DNA from: Takakia lepidozioides | Lineage: Eukaryota > Streptophyta > Takakiopsida > Takakiales > Takakiaceae | Reading direction: 5' to 3' | DNA length: 64,000 nt | NCBI GenBank assembly: GCA_030704615.1 | Contig: CM060732.1 | Coordinates: 55,347,053-55,411,052, forward strand | Part shown: piece by piece, positions 47,468 to 59,400 of the stretch | Layout of the letters: each line of letters begins with the position of its first letter | Numbering within the stretch: the stretch's first letter is position 1 | Program-made: the position numbers and the translations under genes | Notes under the pieces: generated by a model | Seen by the model: only the letters and a program-made list of their open reading frames with translations | Told to the model about the DNA's origin: nothing | Databases searched by the model: none

Positions 47468-50400
47468 GCTCAAACAGAGTGCCACAACGCACACTCTTTG
47501 AGACCCACCTTTGTGCACATTTTTGATGTGAAAATCGGCCAATTTGGGCCTCTATGCCTGGTTCAATCCACCACTGATTGGAATCTCAAACAGTGTGCGG
47601 CAATGCACACAGTTTCAGACCCCATTTGATTTTGATACAAAAATCTGTCTAGTTCAATCCACCACTATTTGGGAGCTCAAACAGTGTGCGGCAACGCACA
47701 CTGCTTGAGCCCCAACTTTGGGCTTGTTTTTTGATACAAAAATCGGCCCCAAACGGGCCTGTATGTCTAGTTCAATCCACCACTATTTGGAAGCTCAAAC
47801 AGTGTGCGGCAACGCAAACTGCTTGAGCCCCCAACTTTGTGTTTGTTTTTTTATTCGAAAATCGGCCAAAAACGGGCCTGTCTGTCTGGTTCAATCCACC
47901 ACTATTTGCAAGCTCAAACAGTGTGCGGCAACGCACACTGTTTGAGCCCCCCTTTTCATTGTTTTTTTCATGTGAAAATCGTGCACACAGGGGCCTCTCT
48001 GTAAGGTTCATTCCACCCCTATTTGGAAGCTCAAACAGTGTGCGGCAACGCACACTCTTTGAGCCCCCACTTGACATTATTTTTCCATGTTAAAATCGGC
48101 CACAAAGGCATCTCTGTCAGGTTCAATCCACACTAACCTGGCAGCTCAAACAGTGTGCGTCAATACACACTGTTTGAGCCCCCCTTTTGCCTTGTTTTTT
48201 GGTGTGAAAATCGTGCACACATGGCCTCTCTGTCTGGTTCAATCCACCCCTATTTTGAAGCTCAAACAGTGTGCGTCAACGCACACTATTTGAGCCCCCT
48301 TTCTCATTGTTTGTTTCATGTTAAAATCGGCCACATAGGGCATCTCTGTGAGGTTTAATCCACACTTACCTGGCAGCTCAGACAGTGTGCATCAACGCAC
48401 ACTGTTTAAGCCCCCCTTTTGCCTTGTTTTTTGGTGTGGAAATCATGCACACAGGGCCTCTCTGTCTGATTCAATCCACCCCTATTTTGAAGCTCAAACA
48501 GTGTGCGGCAACGCACACTATTTGAGCTCCCCTTGTCATTGTTTGTTTCATGTGAAAATCGTGCACGCAGGGGCCTCTCTGTAAGGTTCATTCCACCCCT
48601 ATTTGGAAGCTCAAACAGTGTGCGTTGCCGCACACTATTTGAGCCCCCTTTTGTGCTTGTTTTTTGATGTGCAAAACGGCCACATAGGGCCACTCTGGCA
48701 GGTAGAATCCACCCCTTATTGGCAACTCAAACAGTGTGCGGCAACGCACACTGTTTGAGCCCCCCTTTGTGATTGTTTTTTGTTGTGAAAATCAGCCACA
48801 TAGGGCCACTCTGGCAGGTTGATTCCACACCGCATTGGAAGCTCAAACAGTATGCGGCACCGCACACTGTTTGAGCCCCCTTTTTGCTTGTTTTTTGATG
48901 TGAAAATCGGGCACCTAGGGCCACTCTGGCAGGTTGAATCCATCCCGAATTGGATGCTCAAACAGTGTGCGGCAACGGACACTGTTTGTGCCCCCTTCAC
49001 TGCCTGCTTTTTGATTTGAAAATCGACCACTCAGGGCCACTATGCCATGTTCAAATCACCCCTTATTGGAAGCTCACACTGTTTGAGCTTCCAATGCGGG
49101 GTGGATTCAACCTGCCAGAGTGGCTCTATGTGGCTGATTTCACACCAAACAACAATCACAAAGGGGGGGCTCAAACAGTGTGCGTTGCCGCACACTGTTT
49201 GAGCTTCCAATAAGAGGTATTTACAACCTGCCAGAGTGGGCCCAAGGTGGCCGATTTTCACAATAAAAAACAAGCAAAAAGGGGGGTTCAAACAGTGTGC
49301 GTTGTCGCACAGTGTTTGAGCTTTCAATTTGAGGTGGATTCAACTTGCCAGAGTGGCCCTATGTGCCCGATTTTCACATCAAAAAACAAGCAAAAAAGGG
49401 GGCTCAAACAGTGTGCGTTGCCGCACACTGTTTGAGCTTCCAATAAGGGGTGATTTGAACATGGCATAGTGGCCCTGAGTGGTGTGCGGCAACGCACACT
49501 GTTTGAGCCCCCTTTTTGCTTGTTTTTTGATGTGAAAATCGGGCACATAGGGCCACTCTGGCAAGTTGAATCCACCCCACATTGAAAGCTCAAACAGTGT
49601 GTGACAACGCACACTGTTTGAGCCCTTTTTTTGCTTGTTTTTTATTGTGAAAATCGGCCACCTTGGGCCCACTCTGGCAGGTTGTAAATACCCCTTATTG
49701 GAAGCTCAAACAGTGTGCGGCAACGCACACTGTTTGAGCCCCCTCCTTTGTGATTGTTGTTTGGTGTGAAAATCGGCCACATAGGGCCACTCTGACAGGT
49801 TGAATCCACCCCGCATTGGAAGCTCAAACAGTGTGCGTCACCGCACACTGTTTGAGCCCCCATTTTGCTTGTTTTTTGATGTGAAAATCGTGCACCTAGG
49901 GCCACTCTAGCAGCTTGAATCCACCCCAAATTGGATGCTCAAACAGTGTGCGGCAACGCACACTGTTTGTGCCCCCTTCACTGCGTGCTTTTTGATTTGA
50001 AAATCAACCACTCAGGGCTACCATGCCATGTTCAAATCACCCCTTATTGGAAGCTCAAACAGTGTGCGGCAACGCACACTGTTTTGGGGCCCCTCTCTGC
50101 TTGTTTTTTTATTTGAAATCGGGCCAAACTGGGCAAGTATGCATGCTCAAAACACCCGTAGTTGGAAGCACGAATAGTGTGCGGCAACGCACACTGTTTG
50201 TGCCCCCTTTTTGGCCCCCTCTCTGCTTGTTTTTTTATGTGGAAATGTGCCACATAGGGCCAAATGTCATGTTCAAAACACCCCTATTTGGAAGCTCAAG
50301 CAGTGTGCGGCAACGCACACTGTCTGTGCCCCACTCTCTGCCCGTTTTTTTGATTTGAAAATCGGCCGTTCAGGGCCAGTGTGCCATGTTCAAATCACCC

Positions 50401-50500
50401 ATTATTGGAAGCTCAAACAATGTGCGGCAACGCACACTGTTTTTGGCCCCCACACTGCTTGTTTTCTGATGTGAAATTGGGCCACACATGGGCTGTCTGC
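47468..50500. repeat. Tandem array of about 27 hairpin units
   Basis: Units of about 115-120 bp each contain the inverted repeat gctcaaacagtgtgcg - gcaa - cgcacactgtttgagc, a 16-bp stem with a 4-nt loop. Starts are near 47468, 47584, 47675, 47793, 47912, 48029, 48144, 48260, 48376, 48492, 48609, 48725, 48841, 48956, 49072, 49169, 49287, 49402, 49485 (half), 49588, 49704, 49822, 49937, 50053, 50168, 50294 and 50411. Between stems lies a T-rich/aaaatcggccaca/ggcc(t/a)ct spacer. Units at 48725-49072 resemble those at 49704-50053 in order, a higher-order repeat of about 0.98 kb. The open frames across it are artefacts. Confidence 0.95.
49072..49485 (-). repeat. Inverted block inside the hairpin array
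   Basis: Spacers at 49080-49440 run in the opposite orientation to the rest of the array (for example aatcggcc becomes ggccgatt). Both junctions are palindromic: the spacer at about 49028-49072 (cactcagggccactatgcca onward) reappears reverse-complemented at 49440-49485. The left and right edge hairpins (49072, 49485) are partial. Confidence 0.85.
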
Positions 50501-50579
50501 CATGCTCAAAACACCATCGTTTCTTGCCTCTCTCTTATATCAATTTGAATGAACAACCCTACAGGAGAAGATGTAAAGG

Positions 50580-50828
50580 GTGGCGGATGAGAACCCTTCG
50601 GGGCAGGGGAAGGAGATCATTGTTGATGTGGACGATGAGTTCTATGAAAGCAAAGCTGCTGAGATGCTGGGGGGTCAGAAGATAATCTCTCAGCTTGTGG
50701 TGCAAAGTATGCTTGCCTCGGGTGGGAGGTTGAAGATTCCCCTGTGTAGGTTGGTTTTTGAGATAAAATTTCTTTCACGACACGAATTTTCTTTCAAAAA
50801 CTTTCTTTCCAAATTTCCATCAATGTAG
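50580..50828 (+). CDS. Doubtful small ORF or exon
   Basis: An 82-codon frame just past the array encodes an acidic stretch (EIIVDVDDEFYESKAAEMLG) with plausible composition. It lacks an early ATG (it opens with GTG), so it would need to be an exon. No family is recognised. Confidence 0.2.
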   Translation: MADENPSGQGKEIIVDVDDEFYESKAAEMLGGQKIISQLVVQSMLASGGRLKIPLCRLVFEIKFLSRHEFSFKNFLSKFPSM

Positions 50829-50950
50829 ACAAAAAGGAACGCTAAGCAGAGAAACTAAAATCAATAGAAGGTATTTTTGGCTGTATTTGTGAACGCCTCG
50901 TACTGGCAACATTGTCTACAGTTTCTAACTGACTCAGGCACATGTGATAA

Positions 50951-53207
50951 TCAGTTCCCCTTCAATTTCTTAAGAATGTCAGCTGTGGTTTTGCTATCAA
51001 GCACTTGCAGCGTGATGTTGCCGTGAACAACTTCAAAACTAGGTCCAATGTGTGTCACATTTCCTGTTGAGATAACCTGGTTACAACCTCCAAATATTCT
51101 CTCCAATTTATCGCTATTCTGGTTCAAGGCTTCGATGATAGCATCTTGACCTTCTTGACTCTCCCAGAATGAGTCGTCGTCGACTTGGGTAACATTACTC
51201 TTACAAGGAGCCGTAGTAAGAGCTGATGATGAAGTAGAGTAGGATTTCTGGTTAATTTTGTCACTGACAGAGAGAACACCGCTCGAATGAATCGCTGGAA
51301 CTTGAGAGTGCATAATATTTGAATTAACTGCTCCAGTAGATCCACTTCCCTGAGAACCGCCATACTCAGATTCAATTACCCTTTTGTAATTATCTTTCTC
51401 TTCTTCAAGAGCTTGTTCATATGAAAGAGGCTTTCCATTGCACACTTCACCAGATATAATTCGTTGCAGGGCACAATCTCTCACCATTTTGTTCATTTGA
51501 TTGTATCTGCATACAAAAGAATAATAGCAATATATGAGTGTAAGATATTACCAATTGAAATAACCACAAAAGCAGGAAACATAGAGATCTAGATAGAATG
51601 TAACATACTTGCCATATGCCTTAGCACTCCTGTGACCTGTAAGCTCCATTCCATGTTCTCGTGGAACATAAGCCTCCTCCATCCGTGTTATTCCAACACC
51701 GCGACCAGTCTTGTTGGTAAGAACTTTGCCCGCTAATTCTGGCACATCTTGTTCATGTAGGAGCGCAACGAATTTCTACCTACATGAATCTTCGAGAACC
51801 AGACATCATCAGTAAACTTCCATTTCTGCCTTGGTGTAAGGAACATAGGGTGCGGCCCTAATTCCTGAGGAGTCCACGTAGGTCGTTTCTTGATCAGCAG
51901 TTTGTAGAGATCAATTACATGTGCATCCTAACAATCAATAGGTTTTCTATGATCTTCTGCACTGCAATGATTGATATCCAGTTGATAATTCTTGGAGATG
52001 CCCTAGTAAAACCTACAAAGAAAGTACAAAATGTCAAGCCAATATAAGTGTGAAGGTACTTTGACTAAAAAGCATGTTAACATAATGGAATTCATGCACT
52101 GATCGTATGTTGTGGCAAAACATGCAAAGAAAATACAAGATGTCAAGCCAACGTAAATCTGAAGGTATTTCCAAAAAGCATGAATTAACATAATGCAATT
52201 CATGCACTCACCGCAGAACAACTCCCAACCGCGTCTCGACTAGAGTGAAATCCTCTTCGTCCACTTTGCGAAGCTCTTACGAAGAAATTTCGAGTACACA
52301 TGTAGCTAAACCGCATATTGAGACCAGATGGTGAGTCAGGCTGACAAATTTTTTGGCTCAACATAAGGATTTCTTCCTGCTTAGTTAGCACATCGTTTTT
52401 TTTAACAACGCGTCCCAAACCTGCATTGCATGAGCGACGAACAGCCTTGTCCGCGGCCAGTTTCACTTTGGCATATCTCGGATAATTCATAATGTTGAAG
52501 GTACAAGCTGACGCTTCTCCAGACTCTACTATCCGCATCTCGCATCGTGCTTTTATAAGACGTCCCAAAGCTCTGAACATCGACTGTATACTCCCTGGAG
52601 GGTACAAAGAGCCATCGCTCTTAGTCACCTCTAATATGAATAATGTTAGCATGTCTACTAACAATTTCACATCAGTTTCTGACAGGTCCGCCACTGATTT
52701 TTCTGTCGAGTAACCTTTATGCTCCCTCCAGCAGTCGAATGCTCGACGGGCCCATAACTCACCGTGCTTACTGCGACGCTGACCTCCTCCCAACACATTC
52801 TGCAGCTCACTCTCGTCAACCTCTCGAAAGCGCCTAACCAAATTAACATCACTTCTAGGCTGCGTTGAAGTACGTGCTTGCGGATCCTTGTCATCACCGT
52901 TATTAGGCACATCATAATCATCATCAGGTACCTCCTCAAAATCTTCGACAAGAGGAATACACGTAACGACCTCAGAATTAGTGCTGGCTTCTACAAATTC
53001 TAGAAAACCAGCAACCTCAACGTCATCACAGACATTAAAAGAACTCTCCAAACCTGATTCATATGGAGAGCTACGAGTAAGAGTAACTCTAGCTTTAGAT
53101 ATGATATCGTCAAAAGCTTGAGAGATACCAAGATCAAACGGATGTTCAGCATGAATTCCCAAACAAATTTTTTTCAGCGATGAATCTTGAAAATATTCGA
53201 CACTCAT
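50951..53207 (-). pseudogene. Crypton/ZMYM-type tyrosine recombinase, broken
   Basis: Proposed exons on the minus strand are 53207-52212, 52012-51609 and 51506-50951, with GT/AG introns; the AA/A-TAC junction rebuilds AYGKYNQMNKM. The first exon has the N-terminal domain typical of Crypton-derived proteins (ELWARRAFDCWREHKGYST, SDGSLYPPGSIQSMFRALGR). The second has GISKNYQLDINHCSAEDHRK, LYKLLIKKRPTWTPQELGPH, an ITRM segment with the first Arg and TGHRSAKAYGKY with the His-x-x-Arg-like box and a terminal Tyr. The third is low-complexity with a C-terminal helix. Breaks are a frameshift near 52285, stops at about 52002 and 51928, and a frameshift/stop near 51740. The box expected as T-N-H-S-G-R reads TNKTGR. 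Confidence 0.7.
52015..52205. repeat. Tandem duplication inside intron
   Basis: Two copies of about 100-115 bp (sharing aaaatgtcaagccaa / aagatgtcaagccaa and cataatg(g/c)aattcatgcact) fill the first intron of the recombinase pseudogene. Confidence 0.7.
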
Positions 53208-53513
53208 TGTTTACCAAAACGGCATGAAATAATTGCAACATGTCAATCAACCATTCTACGCCTGACGACGCCACGTCGAAGATAAGGCACACATGATAAT
53301 AGAATCCAAATTAAAAGCAATGCAAGGACGAGATCAGTATCTGCACGGGGACCTGATGTCTTCAACGCGACAGATGCACTGCAAAGAACAAATGTAGGTT
53401 TAAAATAAGAAAGGGTGGAAAACGTGTCAACCCTAGAAAGAAATGGCCATCGAAAAGATGGCGGACCGGAAAGAAATGAGCGGGAAAGAAAAATTTCCCA
53501 GTTTTTCACGTTT

Positions 53514-53580
53514 GGGAAGGGTCGTTCCCTCGTTGCTGGTGCTCTCAAATTCAGGAAGGACCTTGGGAACGACCCTTCCC
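53514..53580. repeat. Perfect 16-bp inverted repeat
   Basis: gggaagggtcgttccc at 53514-53529 is mirrored by gggaacgacccttccc at 53565-53580 with a 35-bp loop. Confidence 0.85.
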
Positions 53581-53664
53581 TAATACTTATCCCACGTGTG
53601 GCCCAACATGCATGCACGGTCCGGTTCCGTTGCTTTTACAGCCGTTACCAGTCCTAGGCGGTTA

Positions 53665-54108
53665 GAGCATGACCAGCAGTGGCGCGGTAAACAGACAAGC
53701 CAACGGCATTATACTAGCCCATTTTTGCCCGGAGCCCATATAGTAGTGTGGCAGCTGGTGGGAAGGCCAGCAGCATGGCAGCCTCCCATAGCAAAACCCC
53801 CACTCCCGCTGGGCGCCAGGCTGAGATGCGCGCCAGGCTGAGATGGTTACGTTGACTTGTGGGCCCGGCCACCTACCACGCCACCTGTCAACACACGTGA
53901 GCGAGAATGCCCGGATAAGACGTTGCCGTAAGGGGTAACGGGGACGGCAACGGAATTCTAGATGCCGTGCTTGAAGTGCGGATTTGCGAGGCGGCCGGCA
54001 CTATAAGGAGTGGGGTGGTGCTGCTGGGGACGCGGGGAGAGCCCCCAAACCGCCGGCCACGGCAGAATGGAGTTGGCGCGTCTGAAATGGCCGCTGCTGG
54101 CCATGCTC
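53665..54108. mobile_element. Harbinger-type MITE
   Basis: This 444-bp element has imperfect terminal repeats (gagcatgaccagcagtggc and, on the other end, gagcatggccagcagcggc) and TTA on both flanks (53662-53664, 54109-54111). Ends of the gagcat..ccagcag type with a TTA target duplication fit PIF/Harbinger MITEs. The flanks ggcgg-TTA and TTA-accgcc rejoin into a palindromic target. The interior is GC-rich and non-coding. Confidence 0.65.
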
Positions 54109-54876
54109 TTAACCGCCCAACTCTGGTCACGCGGGGACCGGCACCTCCCCCGCACGTGTGAAATTAAGAGACAATAAAACCCGCTACCATTGCAAGAACT
54201 TCATAGAACTGCTACAGAGAAAACACGTGAACTGTGGGGTTCTGATTCACCAACATCGTCATTGATCCCCAACATATATTCTCGACGTACTGAACAGATC
54301 TAAACCTCAGAATCGGAACATAAAGCTTGTCTGTAGGCGAGCATGTGTTGTATCCAAGGGACAAAGTGGTAAGTAGCCAAGTTGATGAGCCCTGGCCCAT
54401 GTTGTAAACCAATGTCAGGTTCTTTCCCGGTACAAATGAGGAGGGCAATTGTTCTTTTTTGGGGGCGTGTTTTTTGGCAAATGAGGGCAAATAGATCCAC
54501 ACATGTTTTTTGGTCCAGCTTATATCACTTGCTGGTGGTGGTATTAAGCTAACTTGTCTACAACAGATAAGGTGTGGTCAAATTGGGGTGGAGATGGCAA
54601 GGTACCACCAGACCTTCCGCAATTAGGAACCGTCAGAGTGCACAGGGTTTTAGGATTCCAGTCTCCTGAAAGCATAACTAATTATATGGCAAGCACTCCT
54701 AAGATCAAAGCTCCTCCCACAGGTCCATAAAAAATCTCCCATGGCTTTCAAAAAACAGAGCCCAAATTGTCCACTAGGTACTACTTGTTACACTGTTGAA
54801 CCTATAAAGGGCAGTTGGCAGCCAACAACCCATGAATGTGTATACTAGCTAGCGAATAAAATTTGGCAAGACACCC

Positions 54877-56954
54877 TCAGTCACGGCACATCACTGAAGT
54901 TGAAGATGACTGAGACTGCAAAATTTGGAGCGTTTCTACAAAAGAATCCAGGGTCTTCTTGGAAGAGCCACCGGGCCCTACAGCATTTCGTACTGTTACA
55001 CTCAAATCCTTCACATTTTTCCTTAACATCTCTCCTCGCTCCTCTTCCATCAGAAGCCTCACGGCCCTCTCTACCTCCTCCTTGCCAACCAACCCATCAT
55101 CGGATCCCTGGACCCCAAAAGCAACTTTTAGTACGTCTACAAGGAGTGTTTTGTTCATGTGTTGCTCTGCTTGAATCGGCCAAGCTATCATGGCCACGGC
55201 CATGCACACACTCTCCACTGTGGAGTTCCACCCACAGTGGCTCAGGAAACCTCCAACCGCGGGATGGGCAAGGATCTGCAACTGTGGCGCCCATGCAGAG
55301 AACACTAATCCCTGCTTCTTAGTCCTCTCCATGAAACCTTGGGGGAGGAAGGTAGAGATGTCACCTTCCATACCTTGTGGAGCTCTTAGGACCCAAAGAA
55401 AGTTTTGCCCACTTGTCTCAAGCCCGAGAGCTAGTTCATGAATCTGTTTGGCAGAGAGAGTAGCTATGCTTCCAAAGGAGACATACAGAACAGATGAGGG
55501 CTGCTGTGTGTTCAACCAGTCTATGCACTCATTACTGTCTGAACTCGCTTGTGATGGGTTGTTGAACATGTTCTCCTTGTTTCCATCTAGGAGCGTGGGT
55601 CCCACCATTAAGATGCTAGGCACCTGCAAGGAACCGTATGTCAATTGCATATAAGTAAGATGGTATGGCTGTAAAGGTGCCACTACCACTGAAACTGAAT
55701 TGAAGTACTCGGCCAGCAGCCATGAAACTACGCAACAAGATATACCCTGAGACTAATTCATCTCTGGGCCCTGTAATATCCCTGTGTGTTAAATGTAAAG
55801 ATACTGACCTGAGTTGTCTTCGACCCACTTCGAAGTACATCTCGAAGGCCTTCGATTACGGAAGATTCCATTTCGTAAACACTATTCACAAGCACCCCCT
55901 CAGCTTCCCATAAACTCTCTGCGTTATCCACCAAAAAGCCAAAGTCCGCCTTTGTCAGCAAGCTTCGAGGCAGATCCTGAGGTTTGACGGGAGGAAACGC
56001 CGGAAGGACAAATGGAGCCTGTTGAGCTGACGTCGGAATCCGACCTTGTGCAACAAAATAACGTAAGTGGTAAAGCAGGGAAAGAAAATGTGCTGGTGAT
56101 GAAAACAGACAATATCTCGGAATCCGATACTTGGTAGCTGTAACCTGCCATTCAAGTTGTGTCACTCGTGAGGTGTATATCGGGACTGAATAGATAACTT
56201 CCGTTTGCAGTGTTACTCAAGATAAGGTAGTAGATTCCATACAATGTCATCTGTAACGCATTATATCTTAATCAAGCAAGCTTATTAACAAGCTGAGAGA
56301 ATGTGCATGGGCAGGCATACCACTTACTAGAGCAATGCACTATCCTCCCAAATGTGGTAGACCTAAAGATTCCACAATGTTCAAATATCTTGTGTATCTT
56401 TCTCGGCCTAGCTTATTAGATCAATGGCGAATTCATAGTACCGAGTGGCATGTACGCTTGTTGTAGAATCACATGTGCTCGACACTGGAAACTGCAAATA
56501 CAACCCTGAATGAAAGCTCTCTTGTAATGCAATCATAGGCACCTACCTGAGTCCAACCCAAGAACATGTCGGAGATGATGCATACAGGAGGACCTACGAG
56601 GGTAGCCCGGGGGGGGTCCATCAGTGATCTTATGAGTTCTTCAAATGATGCTTTCATGGCATGCGATGCCGATGCCTCTTTCAAGCCCGAAATGCTCGAG
56701 CTGTTTAGCATTGCAAATCCCACAGGAAACTCAAGGGCTACCAATTGCACATTGTGGCTGAACGCAAAGCCGGTGTCATCAATCAGGGCCCGTTTCGCAC
56801 TAGAGAGATGTGGAGTCGTGGTCACAAAGGTGACAGTGATGCCATAGCCAGCCAAGATCTTCGAGAACTGCACGAAGGGGCCAATGTGGCCTGCCGCCGG
56901 AAAGGGGAAGGCAACCACATGGACTCCAAGGAGCTTAGCTGCCTGCGTCGCCAT
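54877..56954 (-). CDS. UDP-glycosyltransferase (family 1, plant UGT)
   Basis: It transfers a sugar from a UDP-sugar to a small acceptor in the cytosol; the acceptor is unknown. Exons 56954-56547, 56144-55809 and 55623-54877 have GT/AG introns (402 and 185 bp), both phase 0, giving 136+112+248 = 496 residues, normal for plant UGTs. The N-terminal half has FPFPAAGHIGP with the catalytic His (H23) and ISDMFLGWTQ with the partner Asp (D129). The PSPG box spans residues 359-402 at exactly 44 residues, starting WAPQLQILAHPAVGGFLSHC and ending AEQ, with Trp22, Asn23, Ser24, Glu27 and Gln44 present. The usual G-V-P near box position 32-34 is A-V-A. I chose the second ATG (MATQAAKLL) because UGTs start close to this point; an ATG at 56975 would add seven residues. 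No break was found. Confidence 0.9.
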
Positions 56955-56989
56955 GATGAACAGGAAGGTGTGCACCTTACAACAGAATC

Positions 56990-59235
56990 CTGCAAAAACT
57001 GGAAAAGTTTCTCATGAGCTTGAAATAGAGGTCGACTAAGCAGGCTGAGTGGGAGAGATCCCAGGACCCAGGTTCATGTGGAATTGGCCATGGTGTATGG
57101 TGTGGGCTTCCCAGAAACAACCGAAGCTTGGGCACCCTCATTGGCAAGGGAGGACTGGTTACCAAAAAATCGCTGGACTCATATCAATTTTAGTTAGTGT
57201 TCACATGAGGCTCTTCGTCTACAGTTGCAGTCTTTCAGCAAAACATCCCATACCCATATTAGCTGAAGGGCAGCCCTGCATACACAGGCCCTGGAAGAAA
57301 GTTATCGTTATTGTGGAAGCAATTGAGAGGGATAAAGCGTGCAGGCTGAAATATTGAGTCTGGAGAAAGGTGATGGAAGGGCTACATGGCCTTACCTCAA
57401 AGCAGGCCGACTGCGTAACCGCAACTTCTGCGAGGAGATGCCGGCTGCTGTCCGCCTGTAGTAGGAGCACGCCGCAACAGGATCGCCGCGGGAAATTGGC
57501 CCTGTCCGCTGCCACCAGCTGCTGCTGCGCTTCCCGCCTGCCAGAGGTGAGCACGATCACACCTGAACGTTCGTAAGGTCACTAATGCATCCATTCCATA
57601 CTCAAGCAAAAGACGAAAACACTGCTCAAGTTTACAATTGATAGCCAAAGTTTCGATCCAGCTGCAGGCTACCTTACGACAAACAAGGTGCTGTGCACAC
57701 ACAGTGGAGTCCTCTGACGGATTCCTGCCGAGTAATTTGAGAGTCTTAGCCAAGTAGGCTGATTGTACCCTGCCCTACCTTAGAGCTTCCTACTGCTCCA
57801 CTATCTCCGAACTCTCACGATATGCACCAAAGCTTGTTCAGTCTGATGCGCTGATATCGCCAGGACAGACCCATGTTTATAGGCCACCGCTCTCCCGCAC
57901 AGCTGTTTCTATTTGGAATATAGTGGCGAGGACCTGACGAGGACACGGACGCAACATGTGGGGTTACTCGTGAGGCCGGCATCCTTGACCATCGCACCTC
58001 AAGCTCTCAAGCGCTCAAGCTCTCAGACAAAAGATTTGGCAATATATCTATCCCGCTACCAAGTTCCAATGTCACGTGCATTATAGTGCACTTGTGTCCA
58101 AGATGGAGGACGGAAAAATAATTGGGTTCATGTATATTGCAGCACTGACACCAACCAGTCCAGACGCCAATCAACCAATATCAACGTGCTGGTTGTTGAC
58201 CATGAAACCAAGGCGGCGCCCCACTGAGTCTGTAGTGTTCGTTGCAGCTGCCATTACCAGCGAGAGGCTACAATGAAGTATGCCGGATTACAAAGCTATC
58301 TTGACGTGCACGCTATATGATCTTCCTAGCACGGACGCTTTCAGTTTAACACACCCTAGCACAAATGATACGGCAGCAAGAAGGCAACAAGAAACTTCAT
58401 GACTTCTAAGTCGGTTCTAGCAAAACAATCTTAGAACTAACAAATCAAATGACTGATGTCCGATCTACTGCGAGGACGCACCCGCTGTTTGATTCCGCAT
58501 TGGAGCTACAGTGTGCTTTGCAACATAGATAAGTAGGGACTTGTTTGGTAGGATACAGCAAATCTAGTTCAGACCGATGCAGTGGAATTCTCCTTATGTA
58601 AGTCTTCATTCCAGCAGATGATCTGGACCAAATTTGTGCATGTACGAGGAAAGACTTTCAAGCACTTACGATCCTCAGTACCGAGATGCCAAGATGCTCA
58701 GTAACAGTGCACCTTCTGCTAAGTGCCACAGGAGTTCGCAAGTGAGAACTGATTTCATGGCAAAAGTCTCCGCGAGAAACTCAAATGCAAACTAAGTGGA
58801 TCATATGCGAAAGTCTCCAAAGGAAAATCTAAGTTTTCGTCGAATCTTCTAGTAACCTTGAAATTAAATCTATTACTTGTACTTAATTCATAGGATCGTG
58901 TAGGATAACGTACTTGCGTTGTGAGAGCGATGGCTAGCTTGATGCGCAGTTGTGGAAGAAGCTGTAGAACAATGAGCCTGATTCTTGTACCATTGCTTTG
59001 GAGCCTCACCACCCAACCTTAGAACCACTACAAGAAGAGAGTGTCATAAAACAACAACTCTATCGAGCCTCTTATATAGGCTAAACGCAATCTGTAAAAG
59101 ACTTGCCTTTTTCACACCTACTTTTACTACATGTACAAAGTAGTCCCATGATGGACTTACTTTACCTTAACCAAAAGAGTCTCCAAATTTAGAGTTTCTA
59201 ATGTCTTCAACTTTTGTTCCATAATACATACCTTA
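56990..59235. other. Upstream flank of the UGT; no supported gene
   Basis: It should hold the glycosyltransferase promoter and 5' leader, but no clear TATA box or exon is recognised. Short frames at 57397-57753 (minus) and 58755-59012 (minus) show no motif. Confidence 0.35.
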
Positions 59236-59239
59236 GATC

Positions 59240-59400
59240 AATCAGGTAGTCTAGTGCTATGTAGTCTGTTGGTATGAGTGTGATTTCTCAAACGTTCATG
59301 GTTTGAATTCCCAATGGCGAATGGATTTGTGGTTGATTGTGGACAACTAGGTATCGAGTTGAACGTATTGTACCTATCAGTTTCTGAAAGTACCTTCATG
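59240..59400 (+). mobile_element. Possible tRNA-derived SINE head
   Basis: tagtctgttggtatgagtg (A-box-like) is followed by ggtttgaattccc (B-box-like) about 35 bp later. A 3' end was not found. Confidence 0.4.

Noticed and set aside
47600-50480. Many open frames of 60-110 codons across the hairpin array on both strands
   Set aside because: They follow from a unit near 117 bp (a multiple of three) lacking stops; translations simply repeat the palindrome.
47468-50500. CRISPR-like array
   Set aside because: The spacers are themselves repeated, there are no cas genes, and the context is a eukaryotic plant genome.
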